64,000 bases of DNA from CBDCCV01 sp965215025 (lineage in GTDB: Bacteria; Bacteroidota; Rhodothermia; Rhodothermales; Salinibacteraceae): positions 868,001 through 932,000 of the forward strand of contig CBDCCV010000002.1 in assembly GCA_965215025.1 (NCBI GenBank). Reading direction: 5' to 3'. The notes under the pieces were generated by a model. It did not search any database, was not told the DNA's origin, and saw nothing but the letters and a program-made list of their open reading frames with translations. A program made the position numbers and the translations under genes. Positions 1 through 7,713 of this stretch are shown here, piece after piece (the stretch's first letter is position 1; each line of letters begins with the position of its first letter).

Positions 1-1
1 G

Positions 2-925
2 GTGGACGCGGCGCTCTCCCTCGCCGGACTCGACGGGAACGCGCCCGGCAACGACGTCACCGCCTTCGACGGCGGCGCGCGCCTGGGCGTGTACCAAACG
101 CCGGAGGTCAGCGTCACCGCCGGCGCGCGCCTTCTCACGTATTCGACGAGCGAGATTAGCCGGCCGGACCGGCGCAATCCGCCGAGCGGCGTCTACGTCA
201 GCCCCGAGGTGCGCGCCGAGTGGCAGGCCGCGCCGAACGCCGTCGTCTTCGCCCGGCAGACGCCCGGCGTGGACGCGCAAGGGCTGGCCGACCTCTTTGC
301 CGAGAACCCCTTCCTCATCAGCGAGCCGGCCGTGCAGCCTACCGTGCGCCTCGTGGACGCGGCCGGCGGCGTACGCCTCTTTGCCGACGCGCGCGCCACG
401 CTCTCCGCCGAGGCCGGCTTCCAGTACATGCCCAGCTTCCTCTTCTTTGAAGAAGCATCGCCGGGCGAGGACGCGCCGTTCGAGGGCGGCCTCAGCGCCG
501 CGCGCTACGACGCCGCGCGCGTCTTCCACGCCGGCGCCGACGCCGCCTTCCGGCACGAAGCGAGCGGCTTCAACGCCTCAGTAGGCGCCACGCTGCGCCA
601 AGGCCGCCTCACCGATGACGACGACACCATCCCCTACTTCGCCCCGTTCGTCGGGCGCGCGATGCTGTCCTACGCTTTCCTCGATGAGCGCGGCCTTGTA
701 CAGCTTACCGGCGCCGTCGAGAGTGCCCGCTTTATCGACCGCGAAAAAAGTGAGGAGGTCGGCGCCTTTTTCGACCTGGACGCCTACGCCGCGTACGACG
801 TGACGCCGCTCCTGGGGGTGACGCTCCGCCTGGACAACATCGCCGGCGCCGATGCCTTGGAGCGCTGGCACCGCTACCCGCGCGCGCCGTTGCTCATCAC
901 CACGGGGCTGCGCGTGCGGTTCTGA
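2..925 (+). CDS. Outer-membrane beta-barrel protein, C-terminal fragment (TonB-dependent receptor-like)
   Basis: The reading frame is open at the left edge, so only the last 307 residues are visible. The protein is rich in alternating hydrophobic/polar stretches with short charged turns, as in outer-membrane barrels. It ends in LRVRF, a terminal aromatic residue typical of the beta-signal recognised by the BAM complex. Near the end, the phrase LRLDNIAGADALERWHRYP resembles the last strands of TonB-dependent receptors. The plug and N-terminus lie outside the window, so a plain porin-like barrel is also possible. It is followed by 115 bp without a gene and then by the HU-like gene on the same strand; no shared function is evident. 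Confidence 0.6.
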   Translation: MDAALSLAGLDGNAPGNDVTAFDGGARLGVYQTPEVSVTAGARLLTYSTSEISRPDRRNPPSGVYVSPEVRAEWQAAPNAVVFARQTPGVDAQGLADLFAENPFLISEPAVQPTVRLVDAAGGVRLFADARATLSAEAGFQYMPSFLFFEEASPGEDAPFEGGLSAARYDAARVFHAGADAAFRHEASGFNASVGATLRQGRLTDDDDTIPYFAPFVGRAMLSYAFLDERGLVQLTGAVESARFIDREKSEEVGAFFDLDAYAAYDVTPLLGVTLRLDNIAGADALERWHRYPRAPLLITTGLRVRF

Positions 926-1040
926 TCGGCCCTCGCATTGCCGAGGGCGTTTGCCCGGCACGTTTCGCTAACGTAGCTTAACGGATGGCCCCGGCTCAGG
1001 CCGCGCTTCTGCTTTTCCCAACGCTCGCTTTTCCGCACGG

Positions 1041-1319
1041 ATGGACCGCTCCTCTGGCGTAGATCGTTCCCTGGCAAGCCGCCCTCCCGGCGCGCGCTCC
1101 AACGACACGTTCCCCGATGACGAGGTGGCGCGCGCGCTGGCCGGCGCCGTGCGAGCGGCACTGGCGCGCGGCGAAGAGGCCGCCGTGCCGGGCCTGGGCA
1201 CGTTCCGCACCGAGCACCGCGCCAGCCGCATCGAGCGCCGAAACGATGGCACCCTGGCCGTGCATCCGCCGCGCCGCACGGTGACGTTCGACCCCGAAGC
1301 CTCTCCGGACGCCGCGTAG
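1041..1319 (+). CDS. Small HU/IHF-like DNA-binding protein
   Basis: A 92-residue basic protein. After a low-complexity N-terminus it has the pattern of the HU-family fold seen in Bacteroidota: a helix (roughly residues 26-45), then VPGLGTFRTE, then a basic hairpin and a closing strand RRTVTFDPE (roughly 50-86). The phrase GLGTF followed by a basic arm and FxP is characteristic of HU/IHF relatives. It probably binds DNA or, as proposed for the CCDC81-like HU branch, acts in the envelope. The next gene begins with a diverged version of the same domain, so the two may be partners. The start at 1041 is the only plausible ATG before the domain; the true length is uncertain by a few residues. Confidence 0.55.
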   Translation: MDRSSGVDRSLASRPPGARSNDTFPDDEVARALAGAVRAALARGEEAAVPGLGTFRTEHRASRIERRNDGTLAVHPPRRTVTFDPEASPDAA

Positions 1320-1338
1320 TCCGGGCACATTAGTTTTA

Positions 1339-1514
1339 GCGCAAGTTGTGAGCTATCCCCGATTTGTCATTGCGAGCAAACGAGGTGAGCGTGGCAATCT
1401 CCCTCCGAATGCTTCGAGCCGTATTCTGTGAGGTTGCCGCGTCGCCTTCGGAGGCCGAAGGTCATGCCTGTGGTGCTCCTCGCAACGACAGCTTTTTTGT
1501 AGGTCACAACTTGG
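1339..1514. mobile_element. MITE-like inverted-repeat element with 10-bp flanking duplication
   Basis: The ends CAAGTTGTGAGCTA (1342-1355) and TAGGTCACAACTTG (1500-1513) are inverted repeats matching at 13 of 14 positions. The 10-mer ATTAGTTTTA occurs directly on both sides (1329-1338 and 1515-1524), as expected of a target-site duplication. Inside is a second inverted pair, TGTCATTGCGAG (1365-1376) and CTCGCAACGACA (1479-1490), 11 of 12 matching. There is no coding capacity, so it would depend on a transposase elsewhere. It sits between the two HU-like genes, with its right duplication ending 5 bp before the ATG of the second. Confidence 0.7.
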
Positions 1515-1529
1515 ATTAGTTTTACGGCC

Positions 1530-2735
1530 ATGCCTGCTCCCCTTCTCGAAGACGTCGCCCGGCGCCTGGGCACCTCGCCCGAGGACGCCCGCCGCGCGCT
1601 CCGCGCCTTTTCTGGCGATCTGCGCCGCGAGGCCCACCACACCGGCGCGGCGCACGTGCCCACGCTCGGCACGCTGCGCGCTACGGAGCGCGGCCTCACC
1701 TTCGCCCCGGCCGACGCGCTCGAAGAAGCGGCCAACCGCCGCTTTGCCGGCCTCGGCGTCCTCTCCGCCACGCCGCCTCCAGCACCGCCGGATGACGCGG
1801 ATGCGCGCGAGGCGGATGCGCCGCCCGAAGCGGCCAGCGTGTACGAGACGCCCGCTTCCGAGCCGGCCGCTTCCGAGCCGGCCGCTCCCGAGCCGGATTC
1901 TTCTACAGAACCATCTTCTACGGAAACGCCTCCCGGTGGCGAGGCCGCCACGCGCGCGGACAGCGGCGACGTGCTCCCGGCGCCGTGGGCGCCTGACGCC
2001 GTGCTCTCGGCCGTCGCTTTTCAAAACGACAACGTCGTCGAAAGCGAGTTCGTGGGCGCCAAGCTCCTGCCGATGGATGCCCCTCCAGGCGTGCGGCCTC
2101 CGGCCTCGGAGCGAAGCGGTGCCGGCGCACGCGCCGCCCGGACCGCCGAGAGGCGGCGGACGACGAAGCGCTCGCCCGCCGCACGCGACCGCCACGCCGC
2201 GTGGCCGTGGATGGCCGGGCTGCTCGCCGTCGGGCTGCTCGCAGCGCTGGGCGTGTGGTTCGCTCTGAGCGCATCCGACGGCGTTGAGGACGCCCCGCCG
2301 CCGGAGAACGCCTCCGTGGCCGAAGCCGCACCTCCCGCCGCCGAAGGCGCCGCCACTGCGGAAGACGAGACCCCGAACGCGGAAGCTTCGGGAGCGGAGG
2401 CCGCCGCTTCGCCTTCGTCCGATCCGCCGCCGGCCGAGGCGGAGCCGCTGGCCCCGCTGGGCATCGAGCGCGTGGCGGGGACGTGGACCATCGTGGTGTC
2501 CTCCAAGACCTCGCGCGCGGAGGCGCAGCCCGTGCTGCGCGACTACCGGCAACGCTTGAGCGATCTCCCTTTTGCGATGGACCTCATCGAGAGCGCCACG
2601 GACGCGGGCACGCGCTACCGCGTCGCCGTCGGGCCGTTCCCTTCGTTCGAGGCCGCGCGGGCGGCGCTCCAAGAGCACGTCGCCCATCTGCCCGAAGGCG
2701 CCTGGCTGCTCGAAATCGAAGATTCACGCGAGTAG
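1530..2735 (+). CDS. HU-like/SPOR domain transmembrane protein
   Basis: A 401-residue protein with three parts. Residues about 1-75 are HU-like (VARRLGTSPEDARRALRAF, then VPTLGTLRATERG). A long Ala/Pro/Glu-rich linker carries a short tandem repeat around PASEPAASEPAA (about 110-120). A single membrane helix, WPWMAGLLAVGLLAALGVW, lies at about 229-247. The C-terminal 80 residues (about 315-396, from GTWTIVVSSKTSRAEA to AHLPEGAWLLEIE) match the SPOR fold, which binds denuded peptidoglycan glycan strands at division sites. The arrangement cytoplasmic HU-like domain, membrane helix, periplasmic SPOR is known in Bacteroidota and suggests an envelope or division role. The ATG at 1530 has no evident ribosome binding site and lies next to the inserted repeat element. 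Confidence 0.75.
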   Translation: MPAPLLEDVARRLGTSPEDARRALRAFSGDLRREAHHTGAAHVPTLGTLRATERGLTFAPADALEEAANRRFAGLGVLSATPPPAPPDDADAREADAPPEAASVYETPASEPAASEPAAPEPDSSTEPSSTETPPGGEAATRADSGDVLPAPWAPDAVLSAVAFQNDNVVESEFVGAKLLPMDAPPGVRPPASERSGAGARAARTAERRRTTKRSPAARDRHAAWPWMAGLLAVGLLAALGVWFALSASDGVEDAPPPENASVAEAAPPAAEGAATAEDETPNAEASGAEAAASPSSDPPPAEAEPLAPLGIERVAGTWTIVVSSKTSRAEAQPVLRDYRQRLSDLPFAMDLIESATDAGTRYRVAVGPFPSFEAARAALQEHVAHLPEGAWLLEIEDSRE

Positions 2736-2819
2736 ATCGAAGATCCACGTGAGTAAACCTGAAGGTTCGCGCGAGCACTTCGAATCCTAACCTGCCACTC
2801 TTTACACCACGCCCTCCGC

Positions 2820-3557
2820 ATGACGGCTCTCTTCTTTCTTCTCTTGCAAGCGACCGACGCCCAACCGGCCGACACCCTCCTGGCCGCCGCTCCCGAGGCC
2901 GAGTCGCAGTCCGTGCTCGACATCCTGGTTCAAGGCGGCTGGGTGATGATCCCCATCCTCCTGCTCTCGCTCCTGGCGCTCTACGTGTTTGTCGAGCGGC
3001 TCATCGCCATCCGCCGGGCCGAGAGCGACCCCGAGGCCACCACCGAGCGCATCCGCGGGTTCATCCGCGCGGGCGACGTCGAGGGCGCGCTGCGCTTCTG
3101 CCGCGAGCAGGACACGCCCATCGCGCGCGTCTTGCGCGAAGGGCTGGAGCGCCTGGGGCGGCCCATCGCCGAGATCCAGGACGCCGTGCAGGCGGCCGGC
3201 AAGCACGAGGCCTTCGAGTTGGAGAAGCGCACGGACCTCTTGGCAAGCATCGCCGGCATCGCGCCGATGCTGGGGTTCTTCGGCACGGTGACGGGCATGA
3301 TCGAGGCGTTCCAGGAGGTGCAGAACCTGCAGGGCAACGTGAACCCGAGCGTCCTGGCCGGCGGCATCTGGGAGGCGTTGGTGACCACGGCGTTCGGCCT
3401 TGCCGTGGGCATCCTCGCCCTCTTCGCCTACAACTACCTCCTGGGCCGCATCCGCCGCCGCATCAACGACATGGAGCGCTCCGCCACGGCGTTCATCGAC
3501 CTCTTGCAGGAGCCGGTCTCCTCCTCGCGCCGCCGCGAAGGCGCCTCGACGTATTGA
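2820..3557 (+). CDS. exbB: MotA/TolQ/ExbB family proton-channel protein
   Basis: A 245-residue inner-membrane protein. The N-terminus has a hydrophobic start, then a first long helix (about 37-60, GGWVMIPILLLSLLALYVF). A cytoplasmic domain (about 65-150) follows, then two further helices: about 150-172 with the hallmark GIAPMLGFFGTVTGM, and about 182-207 (WEALVTTAFGLAVGILALF). The GxxGTVxGM motif lines the proton path in TolQ/ExbB/MotA proteins. With the ExbD/TolR protein 76 bp downstream it should form the motor that energises TonB-dependent outer-membrane transport, needed by the two SusC receptors in this window, or the Tol system. Which of the two cannot be told from sequence, and no TonB or TolA is next to it. 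Confidence 0.85.
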   Translation: MTALFFLLLQATDAQPADTLLAAAPEAESQSVLDILVQGGWVMIPILLLSLLALYVFVERLIAIRRAESDPEATTERIRGFIRAGDVEGALRFCREQDTPIARVLREGLERLGRPIAEIQDAVQAAGKHEAFELEKRTDLLASIAGIAPMLGFFGTVTGMIEAFQEVQNLQGNVNPSVLAGGIWEALVTTAFGLAVGILALFAYNYLLGRIRRRINDMERSATAFIDLLQEPVSSSRRREGASTY

Positions 3558-3633
3558 GCGTGCTCGCGTGCTGACGTGCCTGCGTGTTCGCGTACCCAAA
3601 CACGTGAACGCACAAACACATGAACACTTTCCT

Positions 3634-4041
3634 ATGCCACTCGACTTCTCCTCCTCCGTCAGCAAGCCGCTTACCACGTTCAGCCTCGCCGGGCTGACGG
3701 ACATCGTGCTGCTCCTTTTGATCTTCTTTTTGATCACGTCCAATTTCATCCCGCAGATGGGCATCCGCGTGGAGCTGCCGCAGGCGAACGCCTCGACGCC
3801 ATTGGAGGCGCAGTTCGTCACCGTGTCCATCACGGGTGAGGGGCGCTTTTTCGTAGGCGCCGAGGAGGTGCCGCGCGACGGGCTGATCGACGCCATCCGC
3901 GCCGCACGCGAGGACCGCACGGGCCTGATCCTGCGCGCCGACCAAGAGGCCACCGTGGCGCAGTTCGCCGCCGTGGCGACGGCGGCGCAGGCGCTGGACA
4001 TGCGCGTCCTGATGGCGACCGAGCGCGAGGGGACGCAATGA
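3634..4041 (+). CDS. exbD: ExbD/TolR family biopolymer transport protein
   Basis: A 135-residue protein beginning at the ATG at 3634; the longer upstream reading frame is only the tail of the spacer. One membrane helix (about 18-38, LAGLTDIVLLLLIFFLITS) contains the conserved Asp (D23 in LTDIVLLLLIFF) that is protonated during energy coupling in ExbD/TolR. The periplasmic domain (about 45-130) has the usual pattern with RTGLILRADQEATVAQ. It partners the ExbB-like protein upstream, from which it is separated by 76 bp. The stop codon at 4039-4041 lies only about 15 bp before an inverted-repeat element, so downstream co-transcribed genes may have been displaced. Confidence 0.85.
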   Translation: MPLDFSSSVSKPLTTFSLAGLTDIVLLLLIFFLITSNFIPQMGIRVELPQANASTPLEAQFVTVSITGEGRFFVGAEEVPRDGLIDAIRAAREDRTGLILRADQEATVAQFAAVATAAQALDMRVLMATEREGTQ

Positions 4042-4056
4042 TTTTTGGGCGTGGGG

Positions 4057-4279
4057 TTGCGGTAGCTTTCGGGCACTTTCCGACGCTAACTCGACCGGGC
4101 CGCCGTGTCCTCCGCACGCGGGGCGGCTTGACGGGCCTTCTTCAATCCCGCTGGGTGAACGTGGAGCGCTTGCCCTGCGCTGCTGCGATGGGCTTGTCCT
4201 GCCCGCACGGTCAGGTGGCTGGCCTGGAGTGGACGGCACAGAGACGTTAACGTCACCTTTCGGCCGCCTGCTACCGCAG
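4057..4279. mobile_element. Inverted-repeat element, copy 1 (MITE-like)
   Basis: The ends TTGCGGTAGC (4057-4066) and GCTACCGCAG (4270-4279) are inverted repeats, 9 of 10 matching. An inner pair, GACGCTAAC (4082-4090) and GTTAACGTC (4246-4254), matches at 8 of 9. A related element with the same end and inner motifs lies at 7419-7597. I see no clear target duplication. A 70-codon frame inside has no recognisable features. Confidence 0.55.
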
Positions 4280-4313
4280 CACCGTTTTGAGCGGTCTTAT
4301 CGCCAAGCGGCAA

Positions 4314-4342
4314 AGCCGCTGCCTCATCGGGGGGCAGCGGCT
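4314..4342 (+). terminator. Strong hairpin, possible terminator
   Basis: AGCCGCTGCC (4314-4323) and GGCAGCGGCT (4333-4342) form a perfect 10-bp stem with a 9-nt loop. Only a short, mixed pyrimidine run follows (CTTCTCATT). It could end exbB-exbD transcription on the plus strand, but the weak U-tract makes this uncertain. The rest of the stretch 4042-4598 holds the element above and no convincing gene. Confidence 0.35.
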
Positions 4343-4598
4343 CTTCTCATTACTGTGCCCGCGAGGCCGTGCGCGCCGGCAACCGACCTGGCGCACAGCG
4401 GGAGTAGAGTGATGCGCTCTGGGTGAACGACATCCTGCGCCGAAATTGCACCTTCAAACGCGCCAGATGTCTCGATTAAGTTGCGGCGAAAATCCAGTTG
4501 TTGCAAACGCGGAGCCGGTGCAAAGCAGCGAGAAAGCCGAGGGGCCGAAGAGAGCACCGATCCCCCACAGCGTCGAGGCCAGCAAAAGAGGTCCGGCC

Positions 4599-7157
4599 AT
4601 GCAACCACGTTCGCTCTTTCCCCCGGTGAAGCCGATGAAGGCGCTCTCTACCCACAGCTCTTCCCTGATCTCACGCCTCCGCACTTTTCCTCTCACGATT
4701 GCCGTGCTCGTTGCGAGTGCCGGCCTCTTCACGCTCGCCGGCTGCGACAGTTTGACCGGCGCGGACGATCCCGAAGGACCGCTTACGTCCGGCCCTGCAT
4801 CCCTGGCTTCTGTCCCCGGCGCCTCTTCTGGCGGAGGGGGTGCCGAGACGCGGATTACCGACGAAGCGGCGGACCAGTATGATCCCGCCGTCTCGGGCGA
4901 CTACGTCGTCTGGCAGGACGAGCGCCACGGCAACTCCGACATCTACCTCTACGAGATCTCCACCGGTACCGAGACGCAGATCACCGACGAAGAGAGTCGG
5001 AACCAGTTTACTCCCGACGTTTCGGATGACTACGTCGTCTGGTGGAACGACCTCGGTGACGACATCTACCTCTACGAGATCTCCACCGGTACCGAGACAC
5101 AGATCACCGACGAAGCGGGGGACGAGATTACTCCCGCCGTTTCGGGCGACTACGTCGTCTGGCAGCAAGACTACCGCCCCTCGGACATCTACCTCTACGA
5201 GATCTCCACGGGCACCGAGACACAGATCACCGACGACCCGGCGTACCAAGTCTCTCCCGACGTTTCGGGCGACTACATCGTCTGGAAGCAACGCTACGGC
5301 AGCTGGGACATCTACCTCTATGAGATCTCCACGGGCACCGAGACGCGGGTTACTACCAGCGCGGCGGAACAGGGCGATCCCGCCGTCTCGGGCGACTACG
5401 TCGTCTGGCAGGACGAGCGCCACGGCAACTCCGACATCTACCTCTACGAGATCTCCACCGGTACCGAGACGCGGGTTACTACCAGCGCGGCGGAACAGGG
5501 CGATCCCGCCGTCTCGGGCGACTACGTCGTCTGGCAGGACGAGCGCCACGGCAACTCCGACATCTACCTCTACGAGATCTCCACGGGCACCGAGACGCGC
5601 CTCACCACCAACACGTTCGACCAGCGTGATCCCGCCGTCTCGGGCGACTACGTCGTCTGGCAGGACGAGCGCCACGGCAACTCCGACATCTACCTCTACG
5701 ACATTTCGGGCGGTGACGCCGATGACGGCGGCGGGTCGGCTCCTTCGGTGTCGAGCCTACTCACCTGGCACGGCATGGACGAGACGGGTCAGGCCGTGAC
5801 GCGCGCCGACGCCCACGGCGCGACGGACTACAGCAACATCCTGGACGCGCCCACCGGCGACGTGTCCGGTCTCGTCGGGAACGCCCTGGAGCTTGGCGAC
5901 GGCGACCTTCGCACGACCAACTTTCCACTGGACGTAGCGCAGGACTTCACCATCGTGACGTGGGTGCACCTCCCTTCCGATGCCCAGAGCTGGGACGGTC
6001 TGCCTTACCTGTGGAGGACGGGGGGCGGCCCAGCCGACGTGCGCATCTTTGCGTGGCCGCAGTTCAGCTCCGGCGGCTACAGTAACCCCATCTACTTGGT
6101 CAAGCTGAGGCACGAGGAGGGCGTGGAGTGGCTCTCGCCGCCCATGTCGCTCGGCGCCTGGGAGATGATGGTGCTACGCTACGAGGCGGCCACGCACACG
6201 GTGCGTCTCAGCGTCAACGACGGGGCCGACCTCGTGGAGATGGCGTTGCCAGCGCCGCTGCTGGCAGGCCGCCCGTCGGCGCGGGAGGTGCGCCTCGACG
6301 GGAAGGGGTTCCCCATGCGCCTCGATGAGCAGTCGGTGTGGCAGGCGCACCTGACGGATGAGGAGCTGGCCTGGCTCTACAACGCTGGCGGCGGGCGCGC
6401 CTACGACGATCTCCATGAGGACGCGCCCCCGCCCCCGCCGCCCCCGCCGGTCTGCGACGGCACGGCTCCTCCGGTGTCGAGCCTGCTCACTTGGCACAGC
6501 ATGGACGAGACGGGCCAGGCCGTGGCGCGCGCCGACGCTCACGGCGCGACGGACTACAGTAACATCGTGGTAGCTCCCACGGGCCACGCCGCCGGCCTCG
6601 TCGGGAACGCCGTGAAGCTTGGCGACGGTAACCTCCGCACAACCAACGCGGCCACCCCCTTCCCGCTGGACGTGACGCAGGACTTCACCATCGTGACGTG
6701 GATGTACCTCCCGCACGGGACTTCGGGCGCGCCTTACCTGTGGAGGACGGGGGGCGGTCAAGCCGATCTGCGCCTCTCTGCGAGGCGGAGTGGCTACTTG
6801 ATCAAGCTGAGGCACGAGGCGGGCGTGGAGTGGTTCTCGTCGTCTGCACCGAACAACCTTGGCGCTTGGAAGATGGTGGTGTTGCGCTATGAGGCCGCCA
6901 CGCGCACGATGCGCCTCCGCGTCAACGACGAGGCCGATCTCGAGGAGTGGGTGCTGCCGGCGCCGCTGGCGGGTCCGTCGGCGCGGGAGGTGCGCATAGA
7001 CGGGCGGGGGACGCCTGTGCGCCTCGATGAGCAGTCGGTGTGGCAGGCGCACCTGACGGATGAGGAGCTGGCCTGGCTCTACAACGCTGGCGGCGGGCGC
7101 GCCTACGATGATCTCTATGAGGACGACCCGCCCGGCTGCCGCCCTGCAGGAGAATGA
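4599..7157 (+). CDS. Lipoprotein with seven TolB-like propeller repeats and two LamG-type domains
   Basis: The reading frame is open from 4446, but the ATG at 4599 follows AAAAGAGGT and precedes a lipoprotein signal ending FTLAGC, giving 852 residues. Residues about 83-373 are seven tandem 42-residue units (core VSGDYVVWQDERHGNSDIYL, ending YEISTGTET), consistent with a TolB-type seven-bladed propeller; units 5 and 6 are almost identical even in DNA. Two concanavalin-like LamG domains follow (about 385-600 and 622-835), each opening SSLLTWHxMDETGQAV and joined by a proline run. The last 91 bp of the two LamG copies (6316-6406 and 7018-7108) are identical, so the duplication is recent or being homogenised. 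Likely a surface lipoprotein that binds carbohydrate or other ligands; no catalytic motif is seen. Confidence 0.75.
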   Translation: MQPRSLFPPVKPMKALSTHSSSLISRLRTFPLTIAVLVASAGLFTLAGCDSLTGADDPEGPLTSGPASLASVPGASSGGGGAETRITDEAADQYDPAVSGDYVVWQDERHGNSDIYLYEISTGTETQITDEESRNQFTPDVSDDYVVWWNDLGDDIYLYEISTGTETQITDEAGDEITPAVSGDYVVWQQDYRPSDIYLYEISTGTETQITDDPAYQVSPDVSGDYIVWKQRYGSWDIYLYEISTGTETRVTTSAAEQGDPAVSGDYVVWQDERHGNSDIYLYEISTGTETRVTTSAAEQGDPAVSGDYVVWQDERHGNSDIYLYEISTGTETRLTTNTFDQRDPAVSGDYVVWQDERHGNSDIYLYDISGGDADDGGGSAPSVSSLLTWHGMDETGQAVTRADAHGATDYSNILDAPTGDVSGLVGNALELGDGDLRTTNFPLDVAQDFTIVTWVHLPSDAQSWDGLPYLWRTGGGPADVRIFAWPQFSSGGYSNPIYLVKLRHEEGVEWLSPPMSLGAWEMMVLRYEAATHTVRLSVNDGADLVEMALPAPLLAGRPSAREVRLDGKGFPMRLDEQSVWQAHLTDEELAWLYNAGGGRAYDDLHEDAPPPPPPPPVCDGTAPPVSSLLTWHSMDETGQAVARADAHGATDYSNIVVAPTGHAAGLVGNAVKLGDGNLRTTNAATPFPLDVTQDFTIVTWMYLPHGTSGAPYLWRTGGGQADLRLSARRSGYLIKLRHEAGVEWFSSSAPNNLGAWKMVVLRYEAATRTMRLRVNDEADLEEWVLPAPLAGPSAREVRIDGRGTPVRLDEQSVWQAHLTDEELAWLYNAGGGRAYDDLYEDDPPGCRPAGE

Positions 7158-7344
7158 ACCGCCTGGCGAACGAGTGGAAGCGCGCGGGCTGATCTCCGAC
7201 CGGGAGAAAGGGAGGATCGTGTCGAGCGCGGCGGAGTCCTCCGTCGGGAAGTAGCTCCGGCTTCTCCTAACAAGGAGGCCTGAGAAGGGATACATGACGA
7301 CGAGGAGGACGGCCAACATCCGTACCCCCTTCCGTGAGCTTGGG

Positions 7345-7375
7345 AGCCTCCCTGTTGCGCTTGGACAGGGAGGCT
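7345..7375 (+). terminator. Rho-independent-like terminator
   Basis: AGCCTCCCTGT (7345-7355) and ACAGGGAGGCT (7365-7375) form a perfect 11-bp stem with a 9-nt loop, followed by GTCCCTTTTAA. Placed 190 bp after the propeller/LamG gene, it probably ends that transcript. The stretch 7158-7713 otherwise holds the second inverted-repeat element and a second terminator. Confidence 0.55.
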
Positions 7376-7418
7376 GTCCCTTTTAACAGGGTGGCGCGCT
7401 CAATAGGCCGTCCTGGAA

Positions 7419-7597
7419 TTGCGGTAGCTCTAGGGCAAGTCTCGACGCTAACTTGACCGAACCGCTGTTCCCGTCGCGTTCGGGGCGGTCTAGAAGCTCC
7501 ACAAGCCAACTCCAAAGCGCGTGCATGGGCAGGTAGCTGGTTCAGCTTGGGCGTCGCAGTGGTGTTGACGTCGCCTTTTGCCCGTCTGCTACCGCAA
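7419..7597. mobile_element. Inverted-repeat element, copy 2 (MITE-like)
   Basis: TTGCGGTAGC (7419-7428) and GCTACCGCAA (7588-7597) are perfect 10-bp inverted ends. The inner motifs GACGCTAAC (7444-7452) and GTTGACGTC (7564-7572) match those of copy 1 at 4057-4279. The interior differs from copy 1 in length (179 versus 223 bp) but shares segments around the GGGGCGG core. No coding capacity and no clear target duplication. Confidence 0.55.
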
Positions 7598-7635
7598 CCC
7601 TTGTGTGGGCACCCCCTACCGTTCACTTAGACAAG

Positions 7636-7689
7636 AAAAGCCCCGAAGCTGCAGGCCGAATGTAGCCGGCTCAGCTTCGAGGCTTTTTT
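7636..7689 (-). terminator. Bidirectional terminator
   Basis: AAAAGCCCCGAAGCTG and CAGCTTCGAGGCTTTTTT face each other across a GC-rich centre. A-rich on the left and T-rich on the right, the hairpin can end transcription in both directions. It lies 24 bp past the end of the minus-strand gldKLMN-type genes and closes that unit. Confidence 0.7.
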
Positions 7690-7713
7690 CTGCTGCTTAA
7701 AGGAGCGCGCCGC

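Noticed and set aside
578..961. Antisense open frames opposite GC-rich genes (for example 578-961, 1353-2687, 11558-12235)
   Set aside because: They are explained by high GC at third codon positions of the real genes, have skewed composition and no domain pattern.
4038..4250. Small plus-strand open frame of 70 codons overlapping the end of exbD
   Set aside because: It lies within the inverted-repeat element, has no recognisable motif, and the related element at 7419 does not keep the frame.
5340..5591. Tandem 126-bp repeats as a CRISPR or satellite array
   Set aside because: The units are in frame, head to tail without spacers, and encode propeller blades.
4840..5799. Long frame overlapping the propeller gene with Ser/Thr/Arg repeats
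   Set aside because: It is the shifted-frame image of the 42-residue propeller repeats; the main frame has a signal peptide and coherent domains.
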